Under the pieces are notes generated by a model. That model was not told where the DNA came from and did not search any database. It was given only the letters and a program-made list of their open reading frames with translations. The position numbers were made by a program, and so were the translations under genes. 64,000 bases of DNA from Palaemon carinicauda. Its lineage: Eukaryota; Arthropoda; Malacostraca; Decapoda; Palaemonidae. Every line of letters begins with the position of its first letter. Position 1 is the stretch's first letter. Where the stretch lies: positions 41,938,095 through 42,002,094 of the forward strand of contig NC_090766.1 of the NCBI RefSeq assembly GCF_036898095.1, read 5' to 3'. Below, one piece after another: positions 11,790-24,535 of the stretch.

Positions 11790-11861
11790 ATAGGTGACCT
11801 GATGTTTGCTCTCGAAGTGGAGATGTCCCAAACTTCATTCAGACTTCTGGACTTTAAAAGC
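11790..11861 (+). CDS. Candidate internal exon (72 bp), unknown gene
   Basis: A strong acceptor (pyrimidine tract, then CCAACCCCTTTCAG) and a strong donor (AAAAGC|GTGAGT) frame exactly 24 codons with no stop, translating as IGDLMFALEVEMSQ followed by TSFRLLDFKS. The composition is more balanced than the AT-rich flanks. Both splice signals, the open frame and a length divisible by three support a real symmetric exon in phase 0. The protein family was not recognised. It may belong to the same plus-strand gene as the terminal exon at 15492. Confidence 0.55.
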
Positions 11862-12089
11862 GTGAGTGTATCATCATGAAAGAGTAGCCATTCCAATCTT
11901 AAATAGCCTTACTCTAAATTTCTTAGCAATTTTCATATTGAAGCATTTAAGGCTATTTAGCCTTTTTACCATTTCATCCTTAGATTTTCTTTATTAATCA
12001 ACACAACCTCGATTTACTGTTTCCAATTTAGGGATCTCTTGATCAGGAGCAGTTAGTTTCACAAACCTCCCTAAAGTGCCCTCTATCTC

Positions 12090-12710
12090 ATTTTCCTTCA
12101 TACTTGCAAATCGCTTTCTCTCCAATTACATTTTCCTTCATACTTACAAATCATGTTCTGTCTCTAATCTCATTTTCCTTCATACTTACAATTCATGTTC
12201 TGTCTCTAATCTCATTTTCCTTCATACTTGCAAATCATGTTCTGTCTCTCTCAATTCCTTCATACTTGCTAATTACGTTCAGTCTCAAATCTCACTTTCA
12301 TTCCTATTTGCAAATCACGTTCACTCTCTTTTGCATTCGTATTTGCAAATAAGGTTGTCTCTTGTCTCATTTTTCATTCATACTTGGCAAATAATGTTCA
12401 TTCTGTCTTATTTTCCCTTTGTGTTTGCAAATTAGGTTCAGTCTCTCTTATTTTCATTCATATCGGCAAATTAGGTGCGGTCTCTTGTCAAATTTTCATT
12501 CATACTTGGCAAATAACATTCAGTCTGTCTTATTTTCCCTTCGTATTTGCAAATTAGGTTGTCTCTCGTTTTCATTCATATTGGCAAATTAGGTTCGGTC
12601 TCTTGTTTCATTTTCATTCATACTTGCAAATCACGTTCTCTCATTATCATTCGTATTTGCAAATTAGGTTTAGTTTCGTCTCATTTTCATTCATACTTGC
12701 AATTTTAGTC
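12090..12710. repeat. Minisatellite based on CATTCATACTTGCAAAT
   Basis: About 15 imperfect copies of a ~40-bp unit containing TTTTCATTCATACTTGCAAAT followed by GTTCTGTCTCT-like text. Spacing varies because units carry small deletions. The overlapping plus-strand frames are products of the repeat. Confidence 0.85.
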
Positions 12711-12719
12711 TCTCGCTAC

Positions 12720-13960
12720 TTAATCTGATTTCATAATCACTGACAGCTTGACACAGGATTTCTGACATTTGAAATAATGGAGCGGGGAAGCCAGATGCAT
12801 TGCTCAATATTCGTAGAATTGGGGTAGCTCCAGGACTTCATTATTCTGATTGACATTTTTTTTTTTTTTTTTTTTTTTGTACAGTGGGTTCAATGACATA
12901 TTGGAATTATGAATTACTAAAGCCACTGGAATCGTACGTTTTTAGAATTAAGGAAGGCCATTAGATTAGTACTGCAGAAGTTCCAGAATTTGGTTTATGC
13001 GTACATTTTTTATTGCATGTATTCAACCAAATTATCTATGCAATTAGTGGTACTTCATTAAACTTTATTATACTACTTAAACTTAATTTTTGTATTGTCC
13101 CCAGTTCAAAGTCTACAATTATTCTGTTTTTACTTAAGGAAATCATTAGCTATTTATTTCTTTACTATTTCTAGACTGGTCATGTCATATTATACAGGTA
13201 CTGGTAAAGTTCTTACTAATTTGGTAAAAATTTCCGCATATTATCATCTTGTATTTGAGTTTTAATCAAACTGTTCATAGAAGTGTAGCAACATTTGCAG
13301 TTGGTTTGGTCTGAACAAAAAGTTTATATCAACACCATAAGTAGTAAATGGAACAAATATAAATCTATAATCCAGATATAAAGTATTAAAAGGTAATTGA
13401 TTAAGACCATCAAAAAATACCATTTAATGACCGATCAATTTTCTAGCAACCAATTTTAAATTAAAGAATTACCCTAATCTTAGGTTCAGGGTGGAATATA
13501 CATTGACTAAATTACTATAAAAGAAAAAAAAAGAAAAAGCTTTAGACCTGAAAATAAATATTTAGGTTCTATAAACTTTTTGTTTGATTTCTATAGCTAA
13601 TATTGACAAAATATTTGATTTTTATAAATAATATTGACAAAATTACTTGAGTTTAATTAATCTATCTTTATTAGAGTATGTTATATTCTACTTTCATCAA
13701 GTTTTGAGATGATTCGTAGGAAGGAGAAACCAGAATTTATCTATTTTAGTTAGATTTTATGAAAGTATTGTAAGCCCTGCCCAAGTTATCGGTCATGCTC
13801 GACGTGCAAACTGCAATACCAGATCCAGTTCCAATATACGAGCTGGTAATCTAAGTCTTTTGGATGCTATTAAAAAAAATACGTAGTGAGATTGTCCAAA
13901 CTTAATTGTCCTTTAATTTTTTACTATTAGACCTAAGATTCTCATATGGCATGTAAATCA
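12720..13960. other. AT-rich non-coding stretch
   Basis: Contains a T-run near 12860-12880 and nothing that looks like an exon or element. Confidence 0.45.
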
Positions 13961-14014
13961 CTTGATTTTTTTTTATGGAAAGGAAAAGAGTAGAAAAAAA
14001 TCTTTCTCTTTCAG

Positions 14015-14245
14015 AATAAAAGGCGAGGTAGTTCTGGGACCTTTTTCACGCAAGAGAAAAACAGCCATTTTGGTAGTAGAACCGCATGAATCTGAAAGTA
14101 AATATGCAAAGACAGATCAAAACAACTCTTGCATTATTTGTGAAAAACAACTACGTTTAAAAGGAATCCACTTCAACAACCTTCTCCAGAGACCTGGAAT
14201 TTCTTGGCCCAAACATGCGAGGAAAGGAGGCAACTGAACACTGAG
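14015..14245 (+). other. Possible exon with in-frame stop, unknown
   Basis: A good acceptor (TCTTTCTCTTTCAG) and a donor (CTGAG|GTATG) bound 231 bp. One frame is open from the acceptor to TGA at 14235-14237 and includes NNSCIICEKQLRLKG and ISWPKHARKGGN. The CIIC pair hints at a metal-binding site but is too little for a domain call. The stop lies 8 bp before the donor, so this could be a last coding exon with a spliced 3' UTR, an exon of a non-coding RNA, or chance. Confidence 0.3.
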
Positions 14246-15132
14246 GTATGCAACCTTTCATGAATGCTTACAGATAGGAAAAACATCCAAGGATGTTCAC
14301 AAAATCTGCAATGTAAATGTTACTAGAATAAAGTTAAATGATATCGGATCTTAAATGGAACTGATGAGCCGTAGTTTACCGAGAACGTTGAATTTTTTAA
14401 AGTGTTAGCATTTTATTCTTTATTCAAAAACACTTAAGTTAGATTTAAATTTATTTCGTTAACCTCTAGGTCTTGCAATATTGTTACTTGATTCTTTTTA
14501 CTTCAAAACTTTGTATTAAACAGTAATTTGGATCTTAGGATAAGAAGCATCTGAAAACTAAGGATTTAACTTCTATCTTAATTTTGTTAATGGACAGGAT
14601 TCATAACTTTTTAAATGAATGAACTAGACTTTTTCAATTCTTGAATAGTTTTCCACTTGAACCATGTATCTTTAGAAGTCTCAAACATATACTGTAGATA
14701 AATGTTCACATCGAGGAAATCAATTATTACTACCCTCTTATTGCAGTATTTATGCATATTTCAAGTCTGAGAATGACGTTTAAAGTCTTGGAAATTAAAG
14801 TATAAGAACTAATAATTAAATTCCAGTAAGATTTAAATAGTCTTCCTTCAGTGGGTTTTCTAGTCGAGAATAGAAGTCTTAGTGTGAATTAATAACAAAT
14901 TCAAATTACAAACTCTGAGGTAATGGCATTGTATATAACGAGGTATATATGACTTTTATAAGAATTTAATATTGCCATGTATGGTAGGTGAATTAATTAA
15001 AATATTAAAATGATTTTTATAGGAATTCTGTATAATGATAGATAGTTCTGTGTATAGGGAACACGGCAATGTATTTGACAAGAGGTTTAAATAGGAATAA
15101 TAAAGCAAACGAAAATTTTTAAGATTTTTTTT

Positions 15133-15339
15133 TATTTTTAACAGTGTAGCTTGGGTATAAAGAAATTCTACACTCTTAAAAGGTTAATATTATTTTGAAA
15201 AACTAGGTTTTTCTTTCCATTTGAGCTCTTCATTTTTTATTTTTAAGTGTAGCTTGGGTATAAAGAAATTCTACACTCTTAAAAGGTTAATATTATTTTG
15301 AAAAACTAGGTTTTTCTTTCCATTTGAGCTCTTCATTTT
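15133..15339. repeat. Near-exact ~103-bp tandem duplication
   Basis: GTGTAGCTTGGGTATAAAG starts at 15144 and again at 15247. The ~95 bp that follow, through GAGCTCTTCATTTT, look identical. Each unit carries GTGTAG / CTACAC, which can pair. The duplication is recent. Confidence 0.95.
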
Positions 15340-15491
15340 AAAAGTCCTTTCTTTTTCTATTTCTTGTCCATTTTATTTGTCAACACCTTTTCTCTTTAGT
15401 TATTTTTATCTTGCCAGATGGTATTCATATTCCATGAATTTTCTGCGGATGTAATCTATACGTACTAATTTCTTCTCGTCTCTTTTAAAAG

Positions 15492-15632
15492 GTGTCTAGT
15501 TCCAGTTTCATCGGAATAGATGCTCGCCAAAACGTCACCCGGGATGTGCCCAACCACAGCAGTGGCCGCCCAGTAAACAGCTTAAACTCACCGTCCTGGG
15601 CTGCGAACGATCTGGTGCCATACGAATGCTAG
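15492..15632 (+). CDS. Candidate terminal coding exon, unknown gene
   Basis: After a pyrimidine-rich acceptor (CGTCTCTTTTAAAAG) only one of three frames is open: 46 codons with balanced base composition in an AT-rich region, ending at TAG (15630-15632). It includes SSFIGIDARQNVTRDVPNHS and NSPSWAANDLVPYEC at the C-terminus. NVT and NHS are possible N-glycosylation sequons. The exon enters in phase 1, and a second AG at 15499 keeps the same frame. AATAAA lies ~520 bp downstream. I do not recognise the protein. The composition and single open frame argue for a real 3' exon. Confidence 0.5.
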   Translation: MSSSSFIGIDARQNVTRDVPNHSSGRPVNSLNSPSWAANDLVPYEC

Positions 15633-16150
15633 GTGAACACACTGCCATGTTTTTTTTCCATAGTATTGCCTCTGTAGTCTCCATGGCAGCTAGTTCTTGA
15701 TTTCTATTCAGGCCAGTTTCTCGATGAAAACCTTTAGGTACCTAACATTGCTCTACTTTGATTGTTAAACCTGGTTGCCACGTGAAGCTATTTAGTCTGA
15801 AAGCGACATTTATATTGTGGTTCATTCCTGCATTTGTCACCATCATCATTGTGTTTTCATTGCCTCTGCTAATCAATCCATAGCTGGAATTTACATGTAT
15901 GGGATAACTACAGTTTGTGACGAGTGAAGTAATCAAGGTAACTGTTTATGGTGAGGGGTTGAACTAAAAGCGTTCTATAAGCATTGATATTGTTATTGTT
16001 ATCGTTATCATCATTATCACATGACCAAATGGTGTTTCAACATGACGAATCTTACAAGTTGAACTTTTTTCCTTTTTTAAGGGTCAAATGAAAATTGGTG
16101 CCTTTTCAAGGGAGAAATTAAAAGTGAAATGATAGTCGAGAAGCAGATGA

Positions 16151-16156
16151 AATAAA
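16151..16156 (+). terminator. Candidate polyadenylation signal
   Basis: AATAAA about 520 bp after the stop of the 15492-15632 exon candidate. AATAAA is frequent by chance in AT-rich DNA, so the support is only positional. Confidence 0.25.
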
Positions 16157-16159
16157 GTT

Positions 16160-17335
16160 TTGCAAGTATAGCAGTTGGTAGAATAGTCTGTTATCATCAG
16201 TATTGAGCTTCTTATTTCGAACTGTTAGGTGGCACTAAACCTTTTCAGGGTCATAAGTTTTTATCTTTATATTAGTTTGTATACCTGTGGCAATTAAATA
16301 CTTTCTTTATCATCACTAACACATTTATATTTTCCATAAGTAGTAATGAGATTTTTTTTTATTACTTAAACTGTTGAGGGAAATTAACTAATTTACGTGT
16401 GTCTCTCTCTATATCGAAAAAAAAGCTTGATGAAAAGTTTTCCTTTGGTTCAGGGGCAAAATTATTTGGGTCGGCTTTTGTAGCCATGTTATAAAATGAA
16501 CAGTTATTTCGTTGAGCTTGTGGTTTAATAACTATAGTAGTAGATACTGCTGAATCATGTTGTTTCTGGCTTTATAAACATTCATGGTTAGAGATTCTGA
16601 TTCATTAGTCTTATGTTCTGATATGTGATTATTTTTCGGTATGCGAGTTAGCGTATTCATTTTTAATTGTTAGTGCATTTCAGAACTGTTATCAGATTTT
16701 TTCTCTCTTGTTAAAGTTGACTTTAAAATCTAATTAAATAGGAAAGTAAATGTAATTAAAGATTTTTATATATTTAGTAGTACAAGGACTAATGTATTTT
16801 TTATCATAGTTTTTTTTTTTAAAGTAAATAAGCTGGGAGACGTTCATGGTAGAAAAACAAATTAAGCAAAATATTACAAAGAAAGTCCATAAGACTTTTT
16901 CCATCTTTAATATATTGTATGGAAACAATAACTTAGGTTGTTTGAATAATTTTTCGTTTTAGAGCATTATTTTTAGATCATTCCCATCGTCCAAAGTTTG
17001 CAGAAATCTGGAATATAGTTTTTTGCATTAGCAGAATTAGATGTTTTTGGCCACAATTTGATTAATGAATAAGTTTCTCAGTGCTGTCATTCAATTCTCA
17101 ATTTGTTTCTCAATCATTGAGGCTTGATATTTCACCATACTTATTGCAAGATGTATCATTGGAATACACCTCCACAATTATTTACTTGGAAGCTGCAAAA
17201 TTAATCACTTTAAATGATTATAGAAAAGGTCCTGTTAACGTTCATTGAGGAGAACTCGGTTGATTAAGGTTTGTATGAACATCACAAATAAGAATATATT
17301 TTTTTATTGTTTTGAAAATTTATTTGTTCCAGAAA
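16160..17335. other. AT-rich non-coding stretch before the array
   Basis: No exon, element or RNA gene recognised. The change into the GCA array at 17338 is abrupt. Confidence 0.45.
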
Positions 17336-17337
17336 AA

Positions 17338-18727
17338 TTAGTAGCAGCAGCAGAAACAGAGTAGCATTGGAAGAAAAAAGGGTAGCGGCAGCAGCAGATG
17401 AGCTAGTAGCGGCAGCAGCAGATGAGCTAGTAGCGGCAGCAGCAGGTGATGAGCTAGCAGCAGCAGGTGATGAGCTAGCAGCAGCAGGTGATGAGCTAGC
17501 AGCAGCAGGTGATGAGCTAGCAGCGGCAGCAGCAGGTGATGAGCTAGCAGCAGCAGGTGATGAGCTAGCAGCGGCAGCAGCAGGTGATGAGCTAGCAGCA
17601 GCAGGTGATGAGCTAGCAGCGGCAGCAGCAGGTGATGAGCTAGCAGCGGCAGCAGCAGGTGATGAGCTAGCAGCGGCAGCAGCAGCAGCAGCAGCAGGTG
17701 ATGAGCTAGCAGCAGCAGCAGCAGCAGCAGCAGCAGGTGATGAGCTAGCAGCAGCAGCAGCAGCAGCAGCAGGTGATGAGCTAGCAGCAGCAGCAGCTGC
17801 AGCAGCAGCAGGTGATGAGCTAGCAGGTGATGAGCTAGCAGCAGCAGCAGCAGCAGCAGGTGATGAGCTAGCAGCAGCAGCAGCAGGTGATGAGCTAGCA
17901 GCAGCAGCAGCAGGTGATGAGCTAGCAGCAGCAGCAGCAGGTGATGAGCTAGCAGCAGCAGCAGCAGCAGCAGGCGATGAGCTAGCAGCAGCAGCAGCAG
18001 CAGCAGGTGATGAGCTAGCAGCAGCAGCAGCAGCAGCAGGTGATGAGCTAGCAGCAGCAGCAGCAGCAGCAGGTGATGAGCTAGCAGCAGCAGCAGCAGC
18101 AGCAGGTGATGAGCTAGCAGCAGCAGCAGCAGCAGCAGGTGATGAGCTAGCAGCAGCAGCAGCAGCAGCAGGTGATGAGCTAGCAGCAGCAGCAGCAGCA
18201 GCAGGTGATGAGCTAGCAGCAGCAGCAGCAGCAGCAGGTGATGAGCTAGCAGCAGCAGCAGCAGCAGCAGGTGATGAGCTAGCAGCAGCAGCAGCAGCAG
18301 CAGGTGATGAGCTAGCAGCAGCAGCAGCAGCAGCAGGTGATGAGCTAGCAGCAGCAGCAGCAGCAGCAGGTGATGAGCTAGCAGCAGCAGCAGCAGCAGG
18401 TGATGAGCTAGCAGCAGCAGCAGCAGGTGATGAGCTAGCAGCAGCAGCAGCAGGTGATGAGCTAGCAGGTGATGAGCTAGCAGCAGCAGGTGATGAGCTA
18501 GCAGCAGCAGGTGATGAGCTAGCAGCAGCAGCAGGTGATGAGCTAGCAGCAGCAGCAGCAGCAGCAGGTGATGAGCTAGCAGCAGCAGCAGCAGCAGCAG
18601 GTGATGAGCTAGCAGCAGCAGCAGCAGGTGATGAGCTAGCAGCAGCAGCAGCAGGTGATGAGCTAGCAGCAGCAGCAGCAGGTGATGAGCTAGCAGCAGC
18701 AGCAGCAGCAGCAGCAGGTGATGAGCT

Positions 18728-18763
<36 letters not shown>

Positions 18764-18940
18764 TGATGAGCTAGCAGCAGCAGCAGCAGCAGCAGCAGCA
18801 GGTGATGAGCTAGCAGCAGCAGGTGATGAGCTAGCAGCAGCAGCAGCAGCAGGTGATCTAGTAGCAGCAGCAGCAGCAGATGAGCTAGTAGCAGCAACAA
18901 CGGCAGCAGCAGATGAACTAACAGCAGCAAAAGGTGAATA
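17338..18940. repeat. Array block 1: GGTGATGAGCTAGCA(GCA)n
   Basis: About 60 units. The fixed word GGTGATGAGCTA is followed by 2-11 GCA triplets, most often seven in the centre, where eight to twelve consecutive units are the same length. The longest pure run, about 11 GCA, is near 18730-18765. Each unit contains GCTAGC. Confidence 0.9.
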
Positions 18941-18944
18941 GTAG

Positions 18945-20390
18945 CAGATGAGCTAGTAGCAGAAGCAGCAGCAGGTGATGAGCTAGCAGCAGCAGCAGCA
19001 GCAGCAGCAGCAGGTGATGAGCTAGCAGCAGCAGCAGGTGATGAGCTAGCAGCAGCAGCAGCAGCAGCAGCAGATGAGCTAGCAGCAGCAGCAGATGAAC
19101 TAGCAGCAGCAGAAGGTGAACTAGTAGCAGCAGCAGATGATGATGAACTAGTAGCAGCAGCAGATGAGCTAGTAGTAGTAGCAGCAGCAGCAGATGAGCT
19201 AGTAGTAGCAGCAGCAGCAGATGATGAACTAGTAGCAGCAGCAGCAGCAGCAGATGATGAACTAGTAGCAGCAGCAGCAGCAGCAGATGATGAACTAGTA
19301 GCAGCAGCAGCAGCAGCAGATGATGAACTAGTAGCAGCAGCAGCAGCAGCAGATGATGAACTAGTAGCAGCAGCAGCAGCAGCAGATGATGAACTAGTAG
19401 CAGCAGCAGCAGCAGCAGATGATGAACTAGTAGCAGCAGCAGCAGCAGCAGCAGATGATGAACTAGTAGCAGCAGCAGCAGCAGCAGCAGATGATGAACT
19501 AGTAGCAGCAGCAGCAGCAGCAGCAGATGATGAACTAGTAGCAGCAGCAGCAGCAGCAGCAGATGATGAACTAGTAGCAGCAGCAGCAGCAGCAGATGAT
19601 GAACTAGTAGCAGCAGCAGCAGCAGCAGATGATGAACTAGTAGCAGCAGCAGCAGCAGCAGATGATGAACTAGTAGCAGCAGCAGCAGCAGCAGATGATG
19701 AACTAGTAGCAGCAGCAGCAGCAGCAGATGATGAACTAGTAGCAGCAGCAGCAGCAGCAGATGATGAACTAGTAGCAGCAGCAGCAGCAGCAGATGATGA
19801 ACTAGTAGCAGCAGCAGCAGCAGCAGATGATGAACTAGTAGCAGCAGCAGCAGCAGCAGATGATGAACTAGTAGCAGCAGCAGCAGCAGCAGATGATGAA
19901 CTAGTAGCAGCAGCAGCAGCAGCAGATGATGAACTAGTAGCAGCAGCAGCAGATGATGAACTAGCAGCAGCAGCAGCAGATGATGAACTAGTAGCAGCAG
20001 CAGCAGATGATGAACTAGTAGCAGCAGCAGCAGATGATGAACTAGTAGCAGCAGCAGCAGATGATGAACTAGTAGCAGCAGCAGCAGCAGCAGATGATGA
20101 ACTAGTAGCAGCAGCAGATGATGAACTAGTAGCAGCAGCAGCAGATGATGAACTAGTAGCAGCAGCAGCAGCAGCAGCAGATGATGAACTAGTAGCAGCA
20201 GCAGCAGCAGCAGATGATGAACTAGTAGCAGCAGCAGCAGATGAGCTAGTTCTAGCAACAGCAGCAGCAGATGAGCTAGTTCTAGCAACAGCAGCAGCAG
20301 ATGAGCTAGCAGCAGCTCTAGCAACAGCAGCAGCAGATGAGCTAGCAGCAGCAGCAGCAGCAGCACATAAACTAGCAGCAGCAGAGGGTA
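18945..20390. repeat. Array block 2: GATGATGAACTAGTA(GCA)n
   Basis: The fixed word changes to GATGATGAACTAGTA (containing ACTAGT) with 3-7 GCA. Long stretches of equal-length units (19210-19930) suggest recent homogenisation. Confidence 0.9.
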
Positions 20391-23300
20391 AATAGTAGCA
20401 GATGAGCTAGTAGTAGAAGCAGCAGATGAAATAGTACTAAACAACCTAGCAGCAGCAATGAACTATTAGAAGCAGATGATGATGAACTAGTAGCAGCAGC
20501 TGCAGATTACCTAGCAGCAGTAGATGATGATGAACTAGCAGCAGCAGAGGGTGAATAGTAGCAGATGAGCTAGTAGTAGAAGCAGCAGATGAAATAGTAC
20601 TAAACAACCTAGCAGCAGCAATGAACTATTGAGAGCAGATGATGATGAACTAGTAACAGCAGCAGCAGATGATGATGATGAACTAGCAGCAGTAAATGAT
20701 GATGAGCTAGTAGCAGCAGCAGCAGATGAACTAGTAGCAGCAGCAGCAGCAGCAGATGAGCTAGTAACAGCAGTAGCACCAGATGAGCTAGTAGCAGCAG
20801 CAGGGGAACTAATAGCAGCAGCAGCAGCAAATGAGCTAATAGCAGCAAGAGCAGCAGCAGAGGGTGAGTAGTAGCAGATAAGCTAGTAGTAGAAATAGTA
20901 CTAAACAAGCTAGCAGCAGCAATGAACTATTAGAAGCAGATGATGAACTAGTAGCAGCAGCATCAGCAGCAGATGAGCTAGTAGTAGCAGCAGCAGATGA
21001 GCTAGTAGTAGCAGCAGCAGATTAGCTAGTAGCAGCAGCAGCAGCAGATGAGCTAGCAGCAGCAGAGGGTGAATAGTAGCAGATGAGCTAGTAGTAGAAG
21101 CAGCAGATGAAATAGTACTAAACAACCTAGCAGCAGCAATGAACTATTGAGAGCAGATGATGATGAACTAGTAACAGCAGCAGCAGCAGATGATGATGAT
21201 CTAGTAGCAGCAGCAGCAGATGAACTAGTAGCAGCAGCAGCACCAGATGAGCTAGTAGCAGCAGCAGGGGAACTAATAGCAGCAGCAGCAGCAAATGAGC
21301 TAATAGCAGCAAGAGCAGCAGCAGATGAGCTTGTAGTAGTAGTAGTAGCAGCAGATGAACTAGCAGCAGCAGAGGGTGAGTAGTAGCAGATAAGCTAGTA
21401 GTAGAAATAGTACTAAACAAGCTAGCAGCAGCAAATTAACTATTAGATGATGATGAACTAGTAGCAGCAGATGATGATGAACTAGTAGCAGCAGATGATG
21501 ATGAACTAGTAGCAGCAGATGATGATGAACTAGTAGCAGAAGCAGCAGATGATGATGAACTAGAAACAGCAGCAGCAGATGATGATGAACTAGAAGCAGC
21601 AGCAGCAGATGATGATGAACTAGTAGCAGCAGATGATGATGAACTAGTAGCAGCAGCAGCAGCAGATGATGATGAACTAGTAGCAGCAGATGATGAGCTA
21701 GTAGTAGCAGCAGCAGCAGATGAGCTAGTTCTAGCAGCAGCAGCAGCACATGAACTAGCAGCAGGTCTAGCAACAGCAGCAGCAGAGGGTGAATAGTAGC
21801 AGATGAGCTAGTAGTAGAAGCAGCAGATGAAATAGTACTTAACAAGCTAGCAGCAGCAATGAACTATTAGAAGCAGATGATGAACTAGTAGCAGCAGCAG
21901 CAGCAGATGATGAACTAGTAGCAGCAGCAGCAGATGATGATGAACTAGTAGCAGCAGCAGCAGCAGATGATGATGAACTAGTAGCAGCAGCAGCAGATGA
22001 TGATTAACTAGTAGCAGCAGCAGCAGATGATGATGAACTAATAGCAGCAGATGAGCTAGTTCTAGCAGCAGCAGCAGCACATGAACTAGCAGCAGCACAT
22101 GATGAACTAGTAGCAGCAGATGATGAACTAGTAGCAGCAGCAGCAGCAGATGAGCTAGTTCTAGCAGCAGCAATGAACTATTAGAAGCAGATGATGATGA
22201 ACTAGTAGCAGCAGCAGCAGATGATGAACTAGCAGCAGTAGATGATGATGAACTAGCAGCAGCAGAGGGTGAATAGTAGCAGATGAGCTAGTAGTAAAAG
22301 CAGCAGATGAAATAGTACTAAACAACCTAGCAGCAGCAATGAACTATTGAGAGCAGATGATGATGACCTAGTAACAGCAGCAACAGATGATGATGATGAA
22401 CTAGCAGCAGTAGATGATGATGAACTAGTAGCAGCAGCAGCAGATGAGCTAGTAGCAGCAGCAGCAGATGATGGTGAGCTAGTAGCAGCAGCAGATGATG
22501 GTGAGCTAGTAGCAGCAGCAGATGATGGTGAGCTAGTAGCAGCAGCAGCAGCAGATGATGGTGAGCTAGCAGCAGATGAGCTAGTAGTAGTAGTAGCAGC
22601 AGATGAGCTAGCAGCAGCAGAGAGTGAATAGTAGCAGATGAGCTAGTAGTAGAAATAGTACTAAACAAGCTAGCAGCAGCAATGAACTATTAGAAGCAGA
22701 TGATGATGTTGAACTAGCAGCAGCAACAAAAGCAGATGATGATGAGCTAGTAGCAGATGAGCTAGTAGCAGCAGCAGCAGATGAGCTAGTAGTAGCAGCA
22801 GCAGCAGCAGCAGCAGCAGATGAGCTAGCAGCAGCAGAGGGTGAATAGTAGCAGATGAGCTAGTAGTAGAAACAGCAGATGAAATAGTACTAAACAACCT
22901 AGCAGCAGCAAATTAACTATTAGATGATGATGAACTAGTAGCAGCAGCAGCAGATGATGATGAACTAGTAGCAGCAGCAGCAGATGATGATGAACTAGTA
23001 GTAGCAGCAGCAGATGATGATGAACTAGTAGTAGCAGCAGCAGATGATGATGAACTAGTAGCAGCAGCAGCAGCAGATGATGATGAACTAGTAGCAGCAG
23101 CAGCAGCAGATGATGATGAACTAGTAGCAGCAGCAGCAACAGATGATGATGAACTAGTAGCAGCAGCAGCAGCAGATGATGATGAACTAGTAGCAGCAGC
23201 AGCAGCAGATGATGATGATGAACTAGTAGCAGCAGCAGCAGCAGATGATGATGATGAACTAGTAGCAGCAGCAGCAGCAGATGATGATGAACTAGTAGCA

Positions 23301-23640
23301 GCAGCAGCAGATGATGATGATGAACTAGTAGCAGCAGCAGCAGCAGATGATGAACTAGTAGCAGCAGCAGCAGCAGATGATGATGAACTAGTAGCAGCAG
23401 CAGCAGATGATGATGATGAACTAGTAGCAGCAGCAGCAGATGATGAACTAGTAGCAGCAGCAGATGATGAACTAGTAGCAGCAGCAGATGAGCTAGTTCT
23501 AGCAGCAGCAGCAGCAGATGAGCTAGTTCTAGCAGCAGCAGCAGCAGATGAGCTAGTTCTAGCAGCAGCAGAGGGTGAATGGTAGCAGATGAGCTAGTAG
23601 TAGAAGCAGCAGATGAAATAGTACTTAACAAGCTAGCAGC
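20390..23640. repeat. Array block 3: mixed units and boundary modules
   Basis: GATGATGATGAACTAGTA(GCA)n units are interrupted every 160-740 bp by a conserved ~85-90-bp module. The module includes GGTGAATAGTAGCAGATGAG, GATGAAATAGTACTAAACAA and GCAGCAGCAATGAACTATT. Copies start near 20386, 20547, 20860, 21063, 21371, 21786, 22264, 22620, 22836 and 23571. The module places stops in both strands' long frames. Confidence 0.85.
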
Positions 23641-24402
23641 AGCAATGAACTATTGAAAGCAGATGATGATGAACTTAGGAGCAGTAGCAGCAACAGATGA
23701 TGAACTAGTAGCAGCAGATGATGATGAAGCAGCAGCAGATGATGATGAAGCAGCAGATGAGCTAGTAGCAGAAGCAGCAGATGAGCTAATAGCAGCAGCA
23801 GCAACAACAGATGAGCTAGTAGCAGCAGCAGCAACAACAGATGAGCTAGTAGCAGCAGCAGCAACAACAGATGAGCTAGTATCAGCAGCAGCAACAACAG
23901 ATGAGCTAGTATCAGCAGCAGCAACAACAGATGAGCTAGTAGCAGCAGCAGCAACAACAGATGAGCTAGTAGCAGCAGCAGCAACAACAGATGAGCTAGT
24001 AGCAGCAGCAGCAACAACAGATGAGCTAGTAGCAGCAGCAGCAGCAACAGATGAGCTAGTAGCAGCAGCAGCAGCAACAGATGAGCTAGTAGCAGCAGCA
24101 GCAGCAACAGATGAGCTAGTAGCAGCAGCAGCAGCAACAGATGAGCTAGTAGCAGCAGCAGCAGCAACAGATGAGCTAGTAGCAGCAGCAGCAGCAACAG
24201 ATGTGCTAGTAGCAGCAGCAACAACAGATGAGCTAGTAGCAGCAGCAACAACAGATGAGCTAGTAGCAGCAGCAACAACAGATTAGCTAGTAGCATCAGC
24301 AGCAACAGATGAGCTAGTAGCAGCAGCAACAACAGATGAGCTAGCAGCAGCAGCAACAACAGATGAACTAGCAGCAGCAGCAGCAGCAACAGATGAGCTA
24401 GT

Positions 24403-24433
<31 letters not shown>

Positions 24434-24504
24434 GAGCTAGTAGCAGCAGCAGCAGCAGCAACAGATGAGCTAGTAGCAGCAGCAGCAGCAACAGATGAGC
24501 TAGT

Positions 24505-24535
<31 letters not shown>

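Noticed and set aside
12076..12435. Small Ser/Phe/His-rich proteins
   Set aside because: Both plus-strand frames are translations of the CATTCATACTTGCAAAT minisatellite.
17367..18941. GDEL/DEL motifs read as ER-retention-like signals
   Set aside because: They are internal to a repeat translation and not at a C-terminus; they come from the unit GGTGATGAGCTA.
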